Source: Vibrio sp. RE88 (lineage in GTDB: Bacteria > Pseudomonadota > Gammaproteobacteria > Enterobacterales > Vibrionaceae). Taken from it: a stretch of 64,000 bases of DNA. The position numbers and the translations under genes are program-made. The stretch lies in assembly GCF_013113835.1 (NCBI RefSeq), contig NZ_VTYQ01000003.1:806001-870000 (forward strand), written 5' to 3'. Numbering within the stretch: position 1 is the first letter of the stretch; each line of letters opens with the position of its first letter. Below are positions 1-9,654 of this stretch, piece after piece. Below the pieces are notes generated by a model. That model was not told the origin of the DNA and made no database searches. It saw only the letters and a program-made list of their open reading frames with translations.

Positions 1-1
1 G

Positions 2-1381
2 TTGTCTAAAGAAATTTGGGCAGGTGCAACGCTACATAACCTCTTATCTACCCTATTATTTAGCGCCGCCCTATTCTGTTTTAAGTTTCTCGGTGTCAGC
101 TCCCTAGCCAGCATGTCAATTGAGCAATTATTGTTGCTTGGTTTCGCTCTCTCTTTCTCCAGTACTGTATTTGCCGTTAAGTCACTGCAAGAAAAAGGCG
201 AAATGAACTCAACCTACGGTACGATGGCCATTGGCATTCTGGTCATGCAGGACATCTTCGCAGTAGTCTTCCTGACAGCATCAACTGGCAAGCTACCTGA
301 GTGGTATGCCATTACTCTCTTTGCTCTGCCTTTATTGCGCCCTGCCTTTTATAAGATGCTCGACTGGGTTGGCCACGGTGAAATGTTGGTCCTATTCGGT
401 ATTTTCTTTGCACTTGTCGTAGGAGCTGGTTTATTCGAGCTTGTAGGCATGAAACCTGATTTGGGCGCTCTGATTCTGGGTATGCTTCTCGCTGGGCACC
501 ATAAGGCCTCTGAGCTGTCCAAATCGCTATTTAACTTGAAAGAACTGTTCCTAGTCTGTTTCTTCCTTAATATCGGACTCGCAGAACAGCCAACCATGTC
601 AGGTTTTGCTTTAGCAATCTTGTTCCTGCTATTACTGCCTTTGAAAGGCATCCTGTACTTTGTGGTACTCAACGCGTTTAAATTCCGCGTCAGGACCTCA
701 CTTTTGACCACCTTGAGCCTATTTAACTTTAGTGAATTTGGCCTGATCGTAGGTGGACTGGCCTTTAAAATGGGCTGGATGGGAGGCGACATACTGGTCG
801 CTTTAGCACTGGCAGTCTCGATTTCCTTTGTTCTGGCATCACCACTTAATCGTAAAGGTCACGAGTTATACCGCCGCTCTGGCCGTTGGTTAAAAGAGCA
901 TGCAGCAGAAAAGCTCCACACACGAGATCAGCTTATCAATCCGGGGAATGCGCAAGTGCTTATTCTCGGCATGGGACGCATTGGCACAGGTGCCTACGAT
1001 GAGCTGCGTGCGCGCTACGGCAAAATTAGCTTAGGCATCGAGGTGAGAGACGATGCAGCACTCCAGCATCAAGCGGAGGGCCGTAACGTCATTGCAGGTG
1101 ATGCGACCGACCCAGACTTTTGGGAGCGTATTCTCGATACCGCCAACGTAAAATTAGTGCTTCTCGCTATGCCTCATCACCAAGGGAACCAAATTGCACT
1201 AGAGCAGTTACAGAAAAAAGAGTTTAAAGGACAGATTGCTGCTATTGCTGCCTATCCTGACCAGCTCGAAAGCCTGAATGAGGGAGGCGTTGACGCTGCG
1301 TTCAACATCTACAGTGAAGCGGGCAGCGGTTTTGCTCGACATGTGTGTGAACAGCTTAAACCAACCTTCAATACCCCCTAA
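2..1381 (+). CDS. KefB/KefC-type cation:proton antiporter with RCK domain, 5'-truncated by window
   Basis: This is the C-terminal 459 residues of a monovalent cation:proton antiporter of the CPA2 family, located in the inner membrane. Residues 1-285 are a run of hydrophobic helices (Na+/H+ exchanger domain). A cytosolic TrkA-N/RCK domain follows, with the dinucleotide-binding motif GMGRIG at about residues 323-328. CPA2 proteins of this type usually have 550-600 residues, so about 100 N-terminal residues lie before base 1, and the TTG at base 2 is not a true start. The family expels K+ or Na+ in exchange for protons, gated by nucleotide or glutathione binding. I cannot tell KefB, KefC and YbaL types apart from this part alone. 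A strong terminator follows at 1394. Confidence 0.85.
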   Translation: MSKEIWAGATLHNLLSTLLFSAALFCFKFLGVSSLASMSIEQLLLLGFALSFSSTVFAVKSLQEKGEMNSTYGTMAIGILVMQDIFAVVFLTASTGKLPEWYAITLFALPLLRPAFYKMLDWVGHGEMLVLFGIFFALVVGAGLFELVGMKPDLGALILGMLLAGHHKASELSKSLFNLKELFLVCFFLNIGLAEQPTMSGFALAILFLLLLPLKGILYFVVLNAFKFRVRTSLLTTLSLFNFSEFGLIVGGLAFKMGWMGGDILVALALAVSISFVLASPLNRKGHELYRRSGRWLKEHAAEKLHTRDQLINPGNAQVLILGMGRIGTGAYDELRARYGKISLGIEVRDDAALQHQAEGRNVIAGDATDPDFWERILDTANVKLVLLAMPHHQGNQIALEQLQKKEFKGQIAAIAAYPDQLESLNEGGVDAAFNIYSEAGSGFARHVCEQLKPTFNTP

Positions 1382-1393
1382 TTTCTGTTTTAT

Positions 1394-1420
1394 AAAGGCA
1401 GCGCTCACGCTGCCTTTTTC
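1394..1420 (+). terminator. Rho-independent terminator of the antiporter gene
   Basis: The stem AAAGGCAGCG / CGCTGCCTTT with loop CTCA is followed by T-rich sequence, 12 bases after the antiporter stop codon. Confidence 0.9.
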
Positions 1421-1609
1421 TTTACTGACACCTAAAATCGTTCAAAAAACAAACCAAACATAGATTTCATTCACCAGACCAAGGTCAATATTAGATAAAA
1501 TTTAACAACAACCTTGTTAGTTAAACTTTTTCATCAGTGACTGTTGATTTTTTTAATCAAAATGGCAAATTGAAGTCAGCAGATTAAATAAGGTTTATAA
1601 GGAAGTTGT

Positions 1610-3274
1610 ATGTGTTCTATCTTCGGTATTCTAGACATCAAAAGTGACGCTCAAGCTCTTCGCCCTGTAGCGCTGGAAATGTCTAAGAAACTTCGTCATC
1701 GTGGCCCTGACTGGTCAGGTATCTACTCTTCAGAAAAAGCAATTCTAGCTCACGAACGTTTAGCCATTGTCGGCTTGAACAGTGGTGCACAGCCGCTGTA
1801 CAGCGCCGATAAGAAACACATCCTTGCTGTAAACGGTGAAATCTACAACCACAAAGAAATCCGTGCTCGCTATGAAGGTAAGTACGATTTTCAAACCGAC
1901 TCTGACTGTGAAGTCATTCTAGCACTTTACCAAGAGATGGGCGCCGACCTTCTTGAAGAACTCAACGGAATTTTCGCATTCGTTCTGTACGATGAGGAAA
2001 AAGACACGTATCTCGTTGGTCGCGACCACATTGGTATCATTCCTCTTTACCAAGGTTACGATGAGCACGGTAACTACTATGTTGCTTCTGAAATGAAAGC
2101 ACTGGTGCCAGTATGTAAAACCGTCAGCGAGTTCCCTCCTGGTTGTTACTACGGCAGTGGTGATGCAGAGCCTCAACGCTACTACATCCGTGACTGGAAT
2201 GAGTACGCTGCAGTCCAAGGTAACTCCACCAGCAAAGAAGAACTGACTGAAGCACTTGAAGCTGCAGTTAAGCGCCAGCTCATGACTGACGTACCTTATG
2301 GTGTGCTACTTTCAGGCGGTCTAGATTCATCGATCACTTCTGCGGTTGCTAAGCGCTTTGCTGCAATGCGTATTGAAGACGATGAAAAATCAGAAGCATG
2401 GTGGCCGCAACTCCACTCGTTTGCGGTAGGCCTTGAAGGCGCTCCAGATCTAAAAGCAGCCCGTGAAGTCGCAGACAAGATCGGTACGGTTCACCATGAG
2501 ATGACTTACACGATTCAAGAAGGTCTCGATGCCATCCGTGACGTTATTTACCATATTGAAACCTATGATGTAACAACCATCCGTGCTTCTACGCCTATGT
2601 TCCTAATGGGTCGTAAGATCAAAGCAATGGGCATCAAGATGGTGCTTTCTGGTGAAGGTGCCGATGAAATTTTCGGTGGTTACCTCTACTTCCACAAGGC
2701 GCCAAACGCGAAAGAGTTCCACGAAGAGACGGTGCGTAAGCTGCTTGCTCTCAACATGTTCGACTGTGCACGTGCGAACAAATCACTTGCGGCATGGGGC
2801 GTTGAAGGTCGAGTGCCTTTCCTAGATAAAGAATTTATCGATGTGGCAATGCGCCTGAACCCAGAAGACAAGATGTGTGGTAACGGTAAGATGGAGAAAC
2901 ACATCCTGCGCGAGTGTTTCGAACACTACCTACCAGATTCAATCGCATGGCGTCAGAAAGAGCAGTTCTCTGATGGTGTCGGATACAGCTGGATCGATAC
3001 ACTCAAAGAAGTGGCTGAAGCAAAAGTCTCTGACCAGCAAATGGAAACGGCTGCCTACCGCTTCCCGTACAACACGCCGACCACAAAAGAAGGCTACGTG
3101 TACCGTGAAATCTTTGAAGAGCTATTCCCACTTCCATCAGCGGCAGAATGTGTCCCTGGTGGCCCATCAGTAGCTTGTTCTTCAGCGAAGGCGATTGAAT
3201 GGGACGAGTCATTCAAGAACATGGCTGACCCATCAGGTCGTGCTGTACAAAGTGTTCATAACGACTCATATTAA
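1610..3274 (+). CDS. asnB: Asparagine synthetase B (glutamine-hydrolysing)
   Basis: AsnB makes asparagine from aspartate, ATP and glutamine in the cytosol. The protein has 554 residues, the length of E. coli AsnB. It begins MCSIFGI, so Cys2 becomes the N-terminal nucleophile of the class II glutaminase domain (residues 2 to about 200). The synthetase domain carries the pyrophosphate-loop motif SGGLDSS at residues 235-241 and SGEGADE near 347. The ATG at 1610 is fixed by the need for Cys at position 2, and AAGGAAG lies just upstream. The gene stands alone between terminators. Its 190-base leader is AT-rich, and I see no operator I can name. Confidence 0.97.
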   Translation: MCSIFGILDIKSDAQALRPVALEMSKKLRHRGPDWSGIYSSEKAILAHERLAIVGLNSGAQPLYSADKKHILAVNGEIYNHKEIRARYEGKYDFQTDSDCEVILALYQEMGADLLEELNGIFAFVLYDEEKDTYLVGRDHIGIIPLYQGYDEHGNYYVASEMKALVPVCKTVSEFPPGCYYGSGDAEPQRYYIRDWNEYAAVQGNSTSKEELTEALEAAVKRQLMTDVPYGVLLSGGLDSSITSAVAKRFAAMRIEDDEKSEAWWPQLHSFAVGLEGAPDLKAAREVADKIGTVHHEMTYTIQEGLDAIRDVIYHIETYDVTTIRASTPMFLMGRKIKAMGIKMVLSGEGADEIFGGYLYFHKAPNAKEFHEETVRKLLALNMFDCARANKSLAAWGVEGRVPFLDKEFIDVAMRLNPEDKMCGNGKMEKHILRECFEHYLPDSIAWRQKEQFSDGVGYSWIDTLKEVAEAKVSDQQMETAAYRFPYNTPTTKEGYVYREIFEELFPLPSAAECVPGGPSVACSSAKAIEWDESFKNMADPSGRAVQSVHNDSY

Positions 3275-3290
3275 TCAAGATAAATTCAAG

Positions 3291-3314
3291 AGAGGCTCAT
3301 TGAGCCTCTTTTTT
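3291..3314 (+). terminator. Terminator of asnB
   Basis: The stem AGAGGCTCA / TGAGCCTCT with a one-base loop centre is followed by six T residues, 17 bases after the asnB stop. Confidence 0.92.
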
Positions 3315-3626
3315 ATTGCACTACAAACGTATTCAATCACTGAAGCACAACCCGTTTGCTCACTTCCCAATCGCCTTCTCTCAGCACCACCTACTTCTGT
3401 TTGCTTTCTAATATGACAGCGTATTGTAAAAATAATAACCTCGATTTTGGAAACTAAGTTTGTAGCACGTCATTTTTTAAACAATCCAAAAAATACCTCT
3501 TTTATATCAGCAACTTAGGGGTAAATCATAAATAAAGCTCATAATCCAAGCCATTGCAGATATATCCACTAAGGAGTATACGTAACAACAAATAAAATTC
3601 TTTAATAACAATCATTAGTAATACTT
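3315..3626. other. AT-rich intergenic region before the peptide transporter
   Basis: About 310 bases without a convincing gene. The stretch is AT-rich, especially 3420-3620, and must hold the promoter of the POT transporter. I see no clear palindrome, RNA gene or start signal other than that of the downstream gene. Confidence 0.6.
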
Positions 3627-5018
3627 ATGACAAACCAACATCAACAATTTTTTGGCCACCCTCGTGGCCTATTCCTTTTGTTCGGTACCGAGCTTTGGGA
3701 GCGCTTTTCCTACTATGCAATGCGTGCAATCCTTGTTCTTTACCTTACAGATGCAACACTTGACGGTGGTTTAGGCTGGTCGACTAAAGATGCTTTGGAT
3801 CTCTACGGCATCTATACTGGACTCGTTTACATCACTCCACTTATTGGCGGATGGCTAGCCGATAACTACCTCGGACAACGCCGCTCTATTCTTATTGGTG
3901 GCGCTTTAATGGCTGTCGGCCAGTTCACCTTAGCGATGCCAGCAGATATGTTGGGGCTAGGCACTGTACACACCTTTTACCTCGGCCTTGCGCTTTTAAT
4001 TGCAGGTAATGGCCTATTTAAGCCAAACATCTCAACGATGGTGGGTGACCTGTACCAGGAAGGCGACAATCGTCGCGATGGTGCATTTACCATTTTCTAC
4101 ATGGGCATCAACTTAGGTGCGCTACTAGCGGGCGTCATTGCAGGTTCTGTTACCGATGAATTTGGTTGGAAATCTGGCTTTATTGTCGCGGGCATCGGTA
4201 TGCTCATTAGCCTGGTTATGCAGATGACTCTTGCTCAGTCATGGCTTGGAGACATTGGCCGTGAACCTGCGGCTAAGCGAGATTTGGCAATCAAAAAGTC
4301 CTCTAAAAAAGAGCCACTGACGAAAGAAGAATTTGACCGCATCAAAGTTATTTTGGTGATGAGCCTGTTCACTATTGTCTTCTGGGCTGGTTTTGAGCAG
4401 GCGGGTGGCCTGATGAACATCTACACCCAGCAGTACACAGATCGTATGATTGGCGGCTTTGAAGTGCCTGCGGCTTGGTTCCAATCCCTCAACCCATTCT
4501 TCATCATTACACTTGCTCCTTTGCTTGCGGTGCTTTGGGTTAAGCTGGGTAAACGTGAACCTAACTCACCTGTCAAATTTGCCCTCGCTATGTTCTTCCT
4601 CGCACTTGGCTTCCTATGTATGGTCGGTGCCGTGATGGAGCAAGGTGGCGACACCACTGTCAAAACCTCCATGCTATGGCTAGTTGGCGCTTTCTTCTTC
4701 CATACCCTCGGTGAGCTTTGCTTGTCTCCAATCGGTTTGTCATTAGTGACTAAGTTAGCCCCACTCCGTCTGGCCTCTCTGATGATGGGCGCGTGGTTCG
4801 GCTGTAATGCGATTGCTAACTATGTTGCTGGCTATGTTGGCTCACATGTTGGCGAACTTGGCGCATTCGCTATCTTTAGTGGCATCGCGGTAACCGCGAT
4901 CATATCTGGTATCATTTTGCTCTTGTTCTCAAACACACTGGTTCGATGGATGCACGGCGCAGAATCGCCAATCAGCAATGCTGAGCAAATCGAAGAGCAG
5001 CAAACTCAAGTCGCTTAA
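3627..5018 (+). CDS. POT-family proton:oligopeptide symporter
   Basis: This is an inner-membrane transporter of the proton-dependent oligopeptide (POT/PTR2) family, which imports di- and tripeptides with protons. The family signature ExxER is at residues 22-26 (in ELWERFSYY), with the conserved FYMGINLGA segment near residue 155. The 463-residue protein has about 12-14 hydrophobic helices, a charged cytoplasmic loop around residues 205-245 and a soluble tail. E. coli homologues are DtpA to DtpD, of 485-500 residues, and I cannot decide which is closest. It is monocistronic, with its own terminator shared with the convergent hexosaminidase gene. Confidence 0.92.
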   Translation: MTNQHQQFFGHPRGLFLLFGTELWERFSYYAMRAILVLYLTDATLDGGLGWSTKDALDLYGIYTGLVYITPLIGGWLADNYLGQRRSILIGGALMAVGQFTLAMPADMLGLGTVHTFYLGLALLIAGNGLFKPNISTMVGDLYQEGDNRRDGAFTIFYMGINLGALLAGVIAGSVTDEFGWKSGFIVAGIGMLISLVMQMTLAQSWLGDIGREPAAKRDLAIKKSSKKEPLTKEEFDRIKVILVMSLFTIVFWAGFEQAGGLMNIYTQQYTDRMIGGFEVPAAWFQSLNPFFIITLAPLLAVLWVKLGKREPNSPVKFALAMFFLALGFLCMVGAVMEQGGDTTVKTSMLWLVGAFFFHTLGELCLSPIGLSLVTKLAPLRLASLMMGAWFGCNAIANYVAGYVGSHVGELGAFAIFSGIAVTAIISGIILLLFSNTLVRWMHGAESPISNAEQIEEQQTQVA

Positions 5019-5035
5019 TCGCAGCTTCAGATAAA

Positions 5036-5069
5036 AAAACGCCCGCCAATCAGTGGCCGGGCGTTTTTG
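5036..5069. terminator. Bidirectional terminator between the POT transporter and hexosaminidase genes
   Basis: AAACGCCCG pairs with CGGGCGTTT around an AT-rich loop. There are A residues on the left and T residues on the right, so it can serve both convergent genes. Confidence 0.88.
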
Positions 5070-5102
5070 TTTGCTTTTCCCTCTATCGGAAAGGGAGAGA
5101 AA

Positions 5103-7754
5103 TCATTTCACGCTAGTCACGCGGCTTGTCTTCTCGCCTGTCGCAGATACAGAGCGGATAAACACTTCACCTTTCACATTTGGACGAGCATTGTCTGCGT
5201 AAGTTAGCCAGTTCTTGCCGTCAAGAGAGTATTGAAGCTTCACGCCAGGGAACTGAACGTTCATTGAAAGCGTTCCATCTTCTACTTTCGCACCTGGTAC
5301 AGGTAGGCGATAGTCGATACCTGATTTTTCTAGCTTAGCCAGTTCACGTTGACCAAGTATGTTCGCAAAGCGGTTGTAGTCTTGGTTTAGCGCTGCTTTG
5401 TCTACTAGGTTTGTCTCTAGAGAATACTCTGCACCAACTTTGTAGTCGTTTTCCCAATCTGCACGGTGCCACGCACGCTCAGCCACTGCTAGTACGCGAG
5501 GGAATACCATGTACTCGTGTTGCTCATCGTTACGTACCGTCTCAGACCAAAGCTGTGCTGATAGACCGTAGAAAGGTTTCGCTTCGATTTCACCTTTACC
5601 AGTGAAGCCGTTGCCATCGCGGTCTACAGAGGTTTCTGCGTTCTGAGGCATGTTCTCTGGCGCAAAACTAAACATCTTACGAGTGTCTGTTGCACGTGTT
5701 GCCCAGTAGTAACCACGCTCTTTCGGATCCACTTCGTATGGCATATCCATGTAAACGTAGTCTGGGTTAGACACGATCACCTCGTAACCTTTCTTAGACC
5801 ACTCGTACACTGATGATGTGCCACCCCAGTAAAGAACGTCCCAGAAGTTAACACGAGTGTTTTCTGTAGCGAACGCTTTCTCACCTTCACTGTACTTGAG
5901 GCCATCTTGCCAAGCTTGGAAGTTTGGAATGCCCTTCTCAGCCACAATCTTAGACACTTCTTCTGCAAAGTGGCTTGGTAGATGAGCAAAGTCACTTACC
6001 GAACCGTCTGTAATTAGCGTCTGACATTGTGGAGACTGTGCGAATGGCTTGTCTTGCTTAGATAGGTCAATCGTGCCTTTCCAGCTGACTTTGTCTTCAG
6101 CGTTCACATCTTGGAAACCAGCACCTAGCTTGATGTTCTTCGCTTCGTCACCACCAAAGTGCCATGTGGTTAGCGGCGCACCAGCCTCGGCGTGCATTGC
6201 TGCCACTTCTGAAATTACTTTATCAACAAAGCGAGTTGAAGATTCCATACATGGGTTGATGAAGCTTTGCTTGTTATAGAACTGAACCGTGGTTACGTTC
6301 GATGTATCTTGAGGATCCATCAATCGGTATTCGTTCGCTTGTGCTTCTTTACCTTCTTCCATTAGGCGGTCGTAACGTGCTTCCATTGATACCACTGCTG
6401 CACGAGCGTGCGCTGGCATATCAATTTCAGGAATCACTTCGATGTTACGCGCTTTCGCGTACTTCAAGATGTCCACGTAGTCTGCTTTGCTGAAGAAGCC
6501 AGAACCAAAGTTGTCTGTCGTTGCACCTGAGCCAAGCTGAGGCAGTAAACAGCTTTTCTCTTCCAAATCGAAACAACGGTTAGCACCCACTTCAGTCAGC
6601 TCAGGCAGACCCGGGATTTCTATACGCCAGCCTTCATCATCTGTTAGGTGAAGGTGTAGTTTGTTCATCTTGTACGCTGCCATTTGGTCAAGCGTTGCAA
6701 GGATTGCGTCTTTAGAGTGGAAGTTACGAGCCACGTCCACCATCACGCCACGGTAATCAAAACGCGGTGCATCTTTAATAGACAGTTGTGGTAGAGAATC
6801 AGCATTTTGGCTATCTACCAGGCCAAAGATAGATTGTACTGCGTAGAAAGCACCTGCTTGGTCAAACGCTTTAATCGCAATACCGTCGCCTTTGATGCTC
6901 ATTTCGTAAGCACCAGATTTTGCTAATTCACCGGTGAAGTCTGCAGGAACAACAGTGATGCTTACAGGAAGGGAGCCTTGAACATCCACACCTACCACTT
7001 CTGCACGATCTTGAATTGCTGCGTATTGAGTCGCATCGAATGCGTCTTTAGGCAGCGCAATACCCGCCGCGATATCTACCGTACCTTCACCTGCTTCAAC
7101 AGACATTGGCGTTGGTAGTAACGTGGTTGATACGTCTTGTTTTGCTAGGTCTTCGTTCTTCTCGAAACGAGACACAGCGTTAGCAAATACGTTGTTGTCT
7201 TCTGGCGTACGTTTTAGGTGCTTACCTTCAAGGCCAGTCACAAAAGAGGCAACGTCTTCTGTGTTAAGAGAAGCAATCATCTTAGGCTCTGCATTTGGTG
7301 CAGCGACGAAAGCGCCTGGCATAAAGTCAGTTTCAAATAACTGCCAGTATTCAGCAACAAGAGGAAGCACAACCTCTTCACCCACAGCAAAACCATCAAA
7401 CTTATCGGTCGGTTCTAGTTTGTGTAGGTCACCCGTTACGCGAGAGATTTTAAATTGCTCGTTTTCAACATCCAAAATCAGACGAATGCTGTGGAAGTAA
7501 ATAGCCCAGTCTTTAGAGTCAACCGCTTCGCCTTGGTTAACCAGCGTCATGTTTACCTTGTTACAAGACGCCCACTCAGCCCCCATTTCTTGACATGTAA
7601 GGCCTTCATTAGCACCGTGGTTAGTGATTACTTCATATTGAATATCAAGATTACTAGCGAGCGAATTAACGACACTTTGCTCATTAGATTGAAACGCAGA
7701 GCAACCTGCTAGTGATGCGACAACCGATACCGCGATCAGACTCTGTTTAAACAT
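5103..7754 (-). CDS. chb: Beta-N-acetylhexosaminidase (chitobiase type, GH20), lipoprotein
   Basis: This enzyme removes terminal N-acetylglucosamine from chitobiose and short chitin oligomers. The 883-residue length is that of the Vibrio chitobiase. A signal peptide with lipobox LAGC (Cys19) predicts a lipoprotein in the outer membrane or periplasm. Domains in order are an N-terminal carbohydrate-binding module (about 30-190), a GH20 N-domain (about 200-330), the GH20 catalytic barrel (about 335-770) and a C-terminal Ig-like module. The catalytic Asp-Glu pair is D536-E537 in HFGGDEA. Chitin use is a core vibrio trait. The gene is monocistronic; I see no certain regulator site, but an 11-base direct repeat lies 170 bases upstream. 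Confidence 0.96.
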   Translation of the reverse strand: MFKQSLIAVSVVASLAGCSAFQSNEQSVVNSLASNLDIQYEVITNHGANEGLTCQEMGAEWASCNKVNMTLVNQGEAVDSKDWAIYFHSIRLILDVENEQFKISRVTGDLHKLEPTDKFDGFAVGEEVVLPLVAEYWQLFETDFMPGAFVAAPNAEPKMIASLNTEDVASFVTGLEGKHLKRTPEDNNVFANAVSRFEKNEDLAKQDVSTTLLPTPMSVEAGEGTVDIAAGIALPKDAFDATQYAAIQDRAEVVGVDVQGSLPVSITVVPADFTGELAKSGAYEMSIKGDGIAIKAFDQAGAFYAVQSIFGLVDSQNADSLPQLSIKDAPRFDYRGVMVDVARNFHSKDAILATLDQMAAYKMNKLHLHLTDDEGWRIEIPGLPELTEVGANRCFDLEEKSCLLPQLGSGATTDNFGSGFFSKADYVDILKYAKARNIEVIPEIDMPAHARAAVVSMEARYDRLMEEGKEAQANEYRLMDPQDTSNVTTVQFYNKQSFINPCMESSTRFVDKVISEVAAMHAEAGAPLTTWHFGGDEAKNIKLGAGFQDVNAEDKVSWKGTIDLSKQDKPFAQSPQCQTLITDGSVSDFAHLPSHFAEEVSKIVAEKGIPNFQAWQDGLKYSEGEKAFATENTRVNFWDVLYWGGTSSVYEWSKKGYEVIVSNPDYVYMDMPYEVDPKERGYYWATRATDTRKMFSFAPENMPQNAETSVDRDGNGFTGKGEIEAKPFYGLSAQLWSETVRNDEQHEYMVFPRVLAVAERAWHRADWENDYKVGAEYSLETNLVDKAALNQDYNRFANILGQRELAKLEKSGIDYRLPVPGAKVEDGTLSMNVQFPGVKLQYSLDGKNWLTYADNARPNVKGEVFIRSVSATGEKTSRVTSVK

Positions 7755-8156
7755 CCTACTTACCCCAACACGTAAATTGAGCCGAAAAAGTCAGCTCGAA
7801 AACTAAGAATAGAAACAACATATCGCGATTTATTTTTAGTCGTAAAATTAAACCATAGCGAAAGTGATCGTGTTCAAAACTCAAGATTTATAAAAACAAA
7901 ATGATATTTAAAAACAAAAACTTAAAATCAACGTTAAAATCAACATAAATCATTTGACGGTATTACTGAGAATTGGATCGCACCTATTCATAGCCGAAGC
8001 AAATGAATTAAGACTTAGATCACACGACAGCGTTCGTCCGATTACGCTAAGCTAGGATGTAAAATAGAAAAGTGTGATTTTAGGCGCAGTTTGCTCTCGT
8101 TAAACCACGTCAAAACCTAACCATTTCAACAAATTTTCCGTAAGGCGACAGACCCT
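7755..8156. other. Divergent intergenic region, hexosaminidase / TraB gene
   Basis: About 400 bases between divergent genes. It is very AT-rich from 7800 to 7960 and must hold both promoters. I see two TGTGA-like half sites (7865 and 8073) but no complete CRP palindrome. No gene is supported here. Confidence 0.6.
7922..7944. repeat. Direct repeat TTAAAATCAAC x2
   Basis: TTAAAATCAAC occurs at 7922-7932 and again at 7934-7944, a 12-base period, upstream of the hexosaminidase gene. It may be a tandem binding site or a chance AT-rich repeat. Confidence 0.5.
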
Positions 8157-9026
8157 ATGTATATATTTTGTCTACTGTTTCTGACTCTGGCCATCTCAAC
8201 CTCCTCTGTAGCAGAACCTCTCTACTGGCAGGCTCAGAAGGGGAAACTCAACTATTTAATTCTGGGTTCAGTGCATGTCGGAGATGAAAGCATGTACCCA
8301 CTGCCTCAAACAATCACTGAGCGGCTTAAGTCCAGTGACGGGTTAATCATGGAAACAGACATACGCAAAACACAGGGGGTCAGCTACCCGCCCGTAACGT
8401 TATTGACCAAAGATGTCCTGAGCCCAACACAGCAGAGCGAGCTTAAAGGGATAGCTAATCTACTTAACATGGACCAACAACAGTTGATGCTGTCCCCGCC
8501 ATGGGCAACCGCGCTCGCATTGCAGATGAAACAAATCGAGTACCTCGGCTACCAGGCTGCTTATGGCATCGATACTCATTTGATGTACAAAGCTACTGTC
8601 CAAGACATTCCCGTTATTAGTTTGGAATCGCTTCAGTTTCAGATTGATTTACTCACAGGGCAAAAAGAAGCGGGTAAAGAGCTATTGGTTAGCGCTATTG
8701 AAGAGTTTGACCACTCAGAAGATGCCACTCACTGTCTGATAGAAAGTTGGAAAGCGGGTGATTTGGATAAATTAAATGAATTCGCCAGCCTGACAGAAAT
8801 GTCGCCAGAGTTTGAACAGAGTTTTATGACCCAGAGAAACATCAACTGGGCGAAACAACTGTCAGAACCAAGCTGGTCACCTAAACGCAAGGGCTCTTAC
8901 GTGATGGTTGTCGGTGCATTACATCTGATTGGTGAGCAAAGTGTTTTGAACTTACTCAAAGATAGTGGTTTTAAGATCTCACAGCTTTCGCAGAGTAAGG
9001 CCGCAAACTGCGAGTTTGAGTATTAG
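8157..9026 (+). CDS. TraB/GumN family protein, exported
   Basis: This is a 289-residue protein of the TraB/GumN (PF01963) family. It starts with a hydrophobic export signal (residues 1-19, cleavage probably after SSVA). It carries the family's N-terminal motif GSVHVG (about residue 38) with METD near residue 63, and the C-terminal motif VVGALHLIG (about residue 250). Members resemble metal-dependent Tiki-type proteases, but the bacterial role is not established, so no function is claimed. Two cysteines in the C-terminal half could form a disulfide if the protein is periplasmic. The gene is alone and ends 33 bases before the tRNA-Pro remnant array. Confidence 0.85.
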   Translation: MYIFCLLFLTLAISTSSVAEPLYWQAQKGKLNYLILGSVHVGDESMYPLPQTITERLKSSDGLIMETDIRKTQGVSYPPVTLLTKDVLSPTQQSELKGIANLLNMDQQQLMLSPPWATALALQMKQIEYLGYQAAYGIDTHLMYKATVQDIPVISLESLQFQIDLLTGQKEAGKELLVSAIEEFDHSEDATHCLIESWKAGDLDKLNEFASLTEMSPEFEQSFMTQRNINWAKQLSEPSWSPKRKGSYVMVVGALHLIGEQSVLNLLKDSGFKISQLSQSKAANCEFEY

Positions 9027-9059
9027 TCGTTGCAGCAATAAGTCTGCTGTTGAAACGAG

Positions 9060-9086
9060 AAAGCCCGCTCAAATAGCGGGATTTCT
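9060..9086. terminator. Hairpin, third copy of the tRNA-Pro downstream array, also TraB gene terminator
   Basis: CCCGCT / AGCGGG with loop CAAAT is flanked by A and T tracts on both sides. It lies after the TraB gene on the plus strand and after a decayed tRNA tail on the minus strand. Confidence 0.8.
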
Positions 9087-9093
9087 TACTATA

Positions 9094-9165
9094 TGGTCGT
9101 GAAGAACCAGGTTCTAATATCAGACGAACCCCACTTGGGTTGTAATCCTATTACCTATGCTCTAA
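9094..9165 (-). pseudogene. Strongly decayed tRNA remnant
   Basis: Read on the minus strand, this stretch ends in a CTTCACGACCA-like tail, close to the CTTCACCGACCA end of the nearby tRNA-Pro, with a GGTTCG T-loop-like sequence and an AGAGCA D-arm-like sequence further 5'. No complete cloverleaf can be drawn. It is followed by its own terminator (9060-9086). Confidence 0.5.
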
Positions 9166-9171
9166 AACGAC

Positions 9172-9198
9172 GAAAGCCTGCTTTAGAAGCAGGCTTTC
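9172..9198. terminator. Hairpin of the second array unit
   Basis: GAAAGCCTGCTT pairs perfectly with AAGCAGGCTTTC around the loop TAG. On the minus strand it directly follows the first tRNA-Pro remnant. Confidence 0.85.
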
Positions 9199-9204
9199 TT
9201 AATG

Positions 9205-9267
9205 TGGTCGGTGAAGAGGGATTCGATCGGACTGACGCTCCAGCCCTCGGCTCTCTGGTTGCAAATC
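9205..9267 (-). pseudogene. tRNA-Pro 3' half pseudogene
   Basis: On the minus strand the last 24 bases match the intact tRNA-Pro at 9316-9392 except for two positions, including the acceptor strand and CCA. The anticodon-stem side (CAGAG and TTTG..ACCAG-like bases near 9250-9267) is recognisable, but the anticodon and 5' half are lost and about 20 extra bases sit between them. It cannot make a functional tRNA. Confidence 0.7.
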
Positions 9268-9276
9268 TTATAAACG

Positions 9277-9306
9277 AAAAAAGCTCTGCATTTCTGCAGA
9301 GCTTTT
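9277..9306. terminator. Terminator directly behind tRNA-Pro
   Basis: AAAGCTCTGCA pairs with TGCAGAGCTTT around TTTC. On the minus strand it follows the CCA end of tRNA-Pro by nine bases and runs into a T tract. Confidence 0.9.
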
Positions 9307-9315
9307 CTCTATATA

Positions 9316-9392
<77 letters not shown>

Positions 9393-9576
9393 AGATGTTT
9401 CTTCGAGCTGATTGCCCGTCAACGAAGGCGTATATTACGGATTCTGATCGTTAACGCAAGCCATTTTACTAAGTTTTTTTACATTTAGGCTTGTTTGACT
9501 AAAACACCACCAACGGGTGATAAAATGTGAGCACAAACACAGCACAAGAAACAAATACGCAACCAAAACCATACAA

Positions 9577-9590
9577 TTGATCCAGATCAG
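9577..9590. promoter_or_regulatory. Candidate FNR-type site
   Basis: TTGATCCAGATCAG differs from the FNR consensus TTGAT-N4-ATCAA at one base. A TAATTT -10-like element at 9613 would place the site near -41.5, the usual activating position. The target would be the small membrane protein gene at 9655. This is inference from pattern only. Confidence 0.4.
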
Positions 9591-9654
9591 TGCCGGTATT
9601 GTAACCGTCTATTAATTTAGTCCATGTCATCACTATTTTGGATTTGGAGGAAAC

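Noticed and set aside
7860..8080. Possible CRP sites between the hexosaminidase and TraB genes
   Set aside because: Only half sites (TGTGA-like) are seen, with no complete TGTGA-N6-TCACA.
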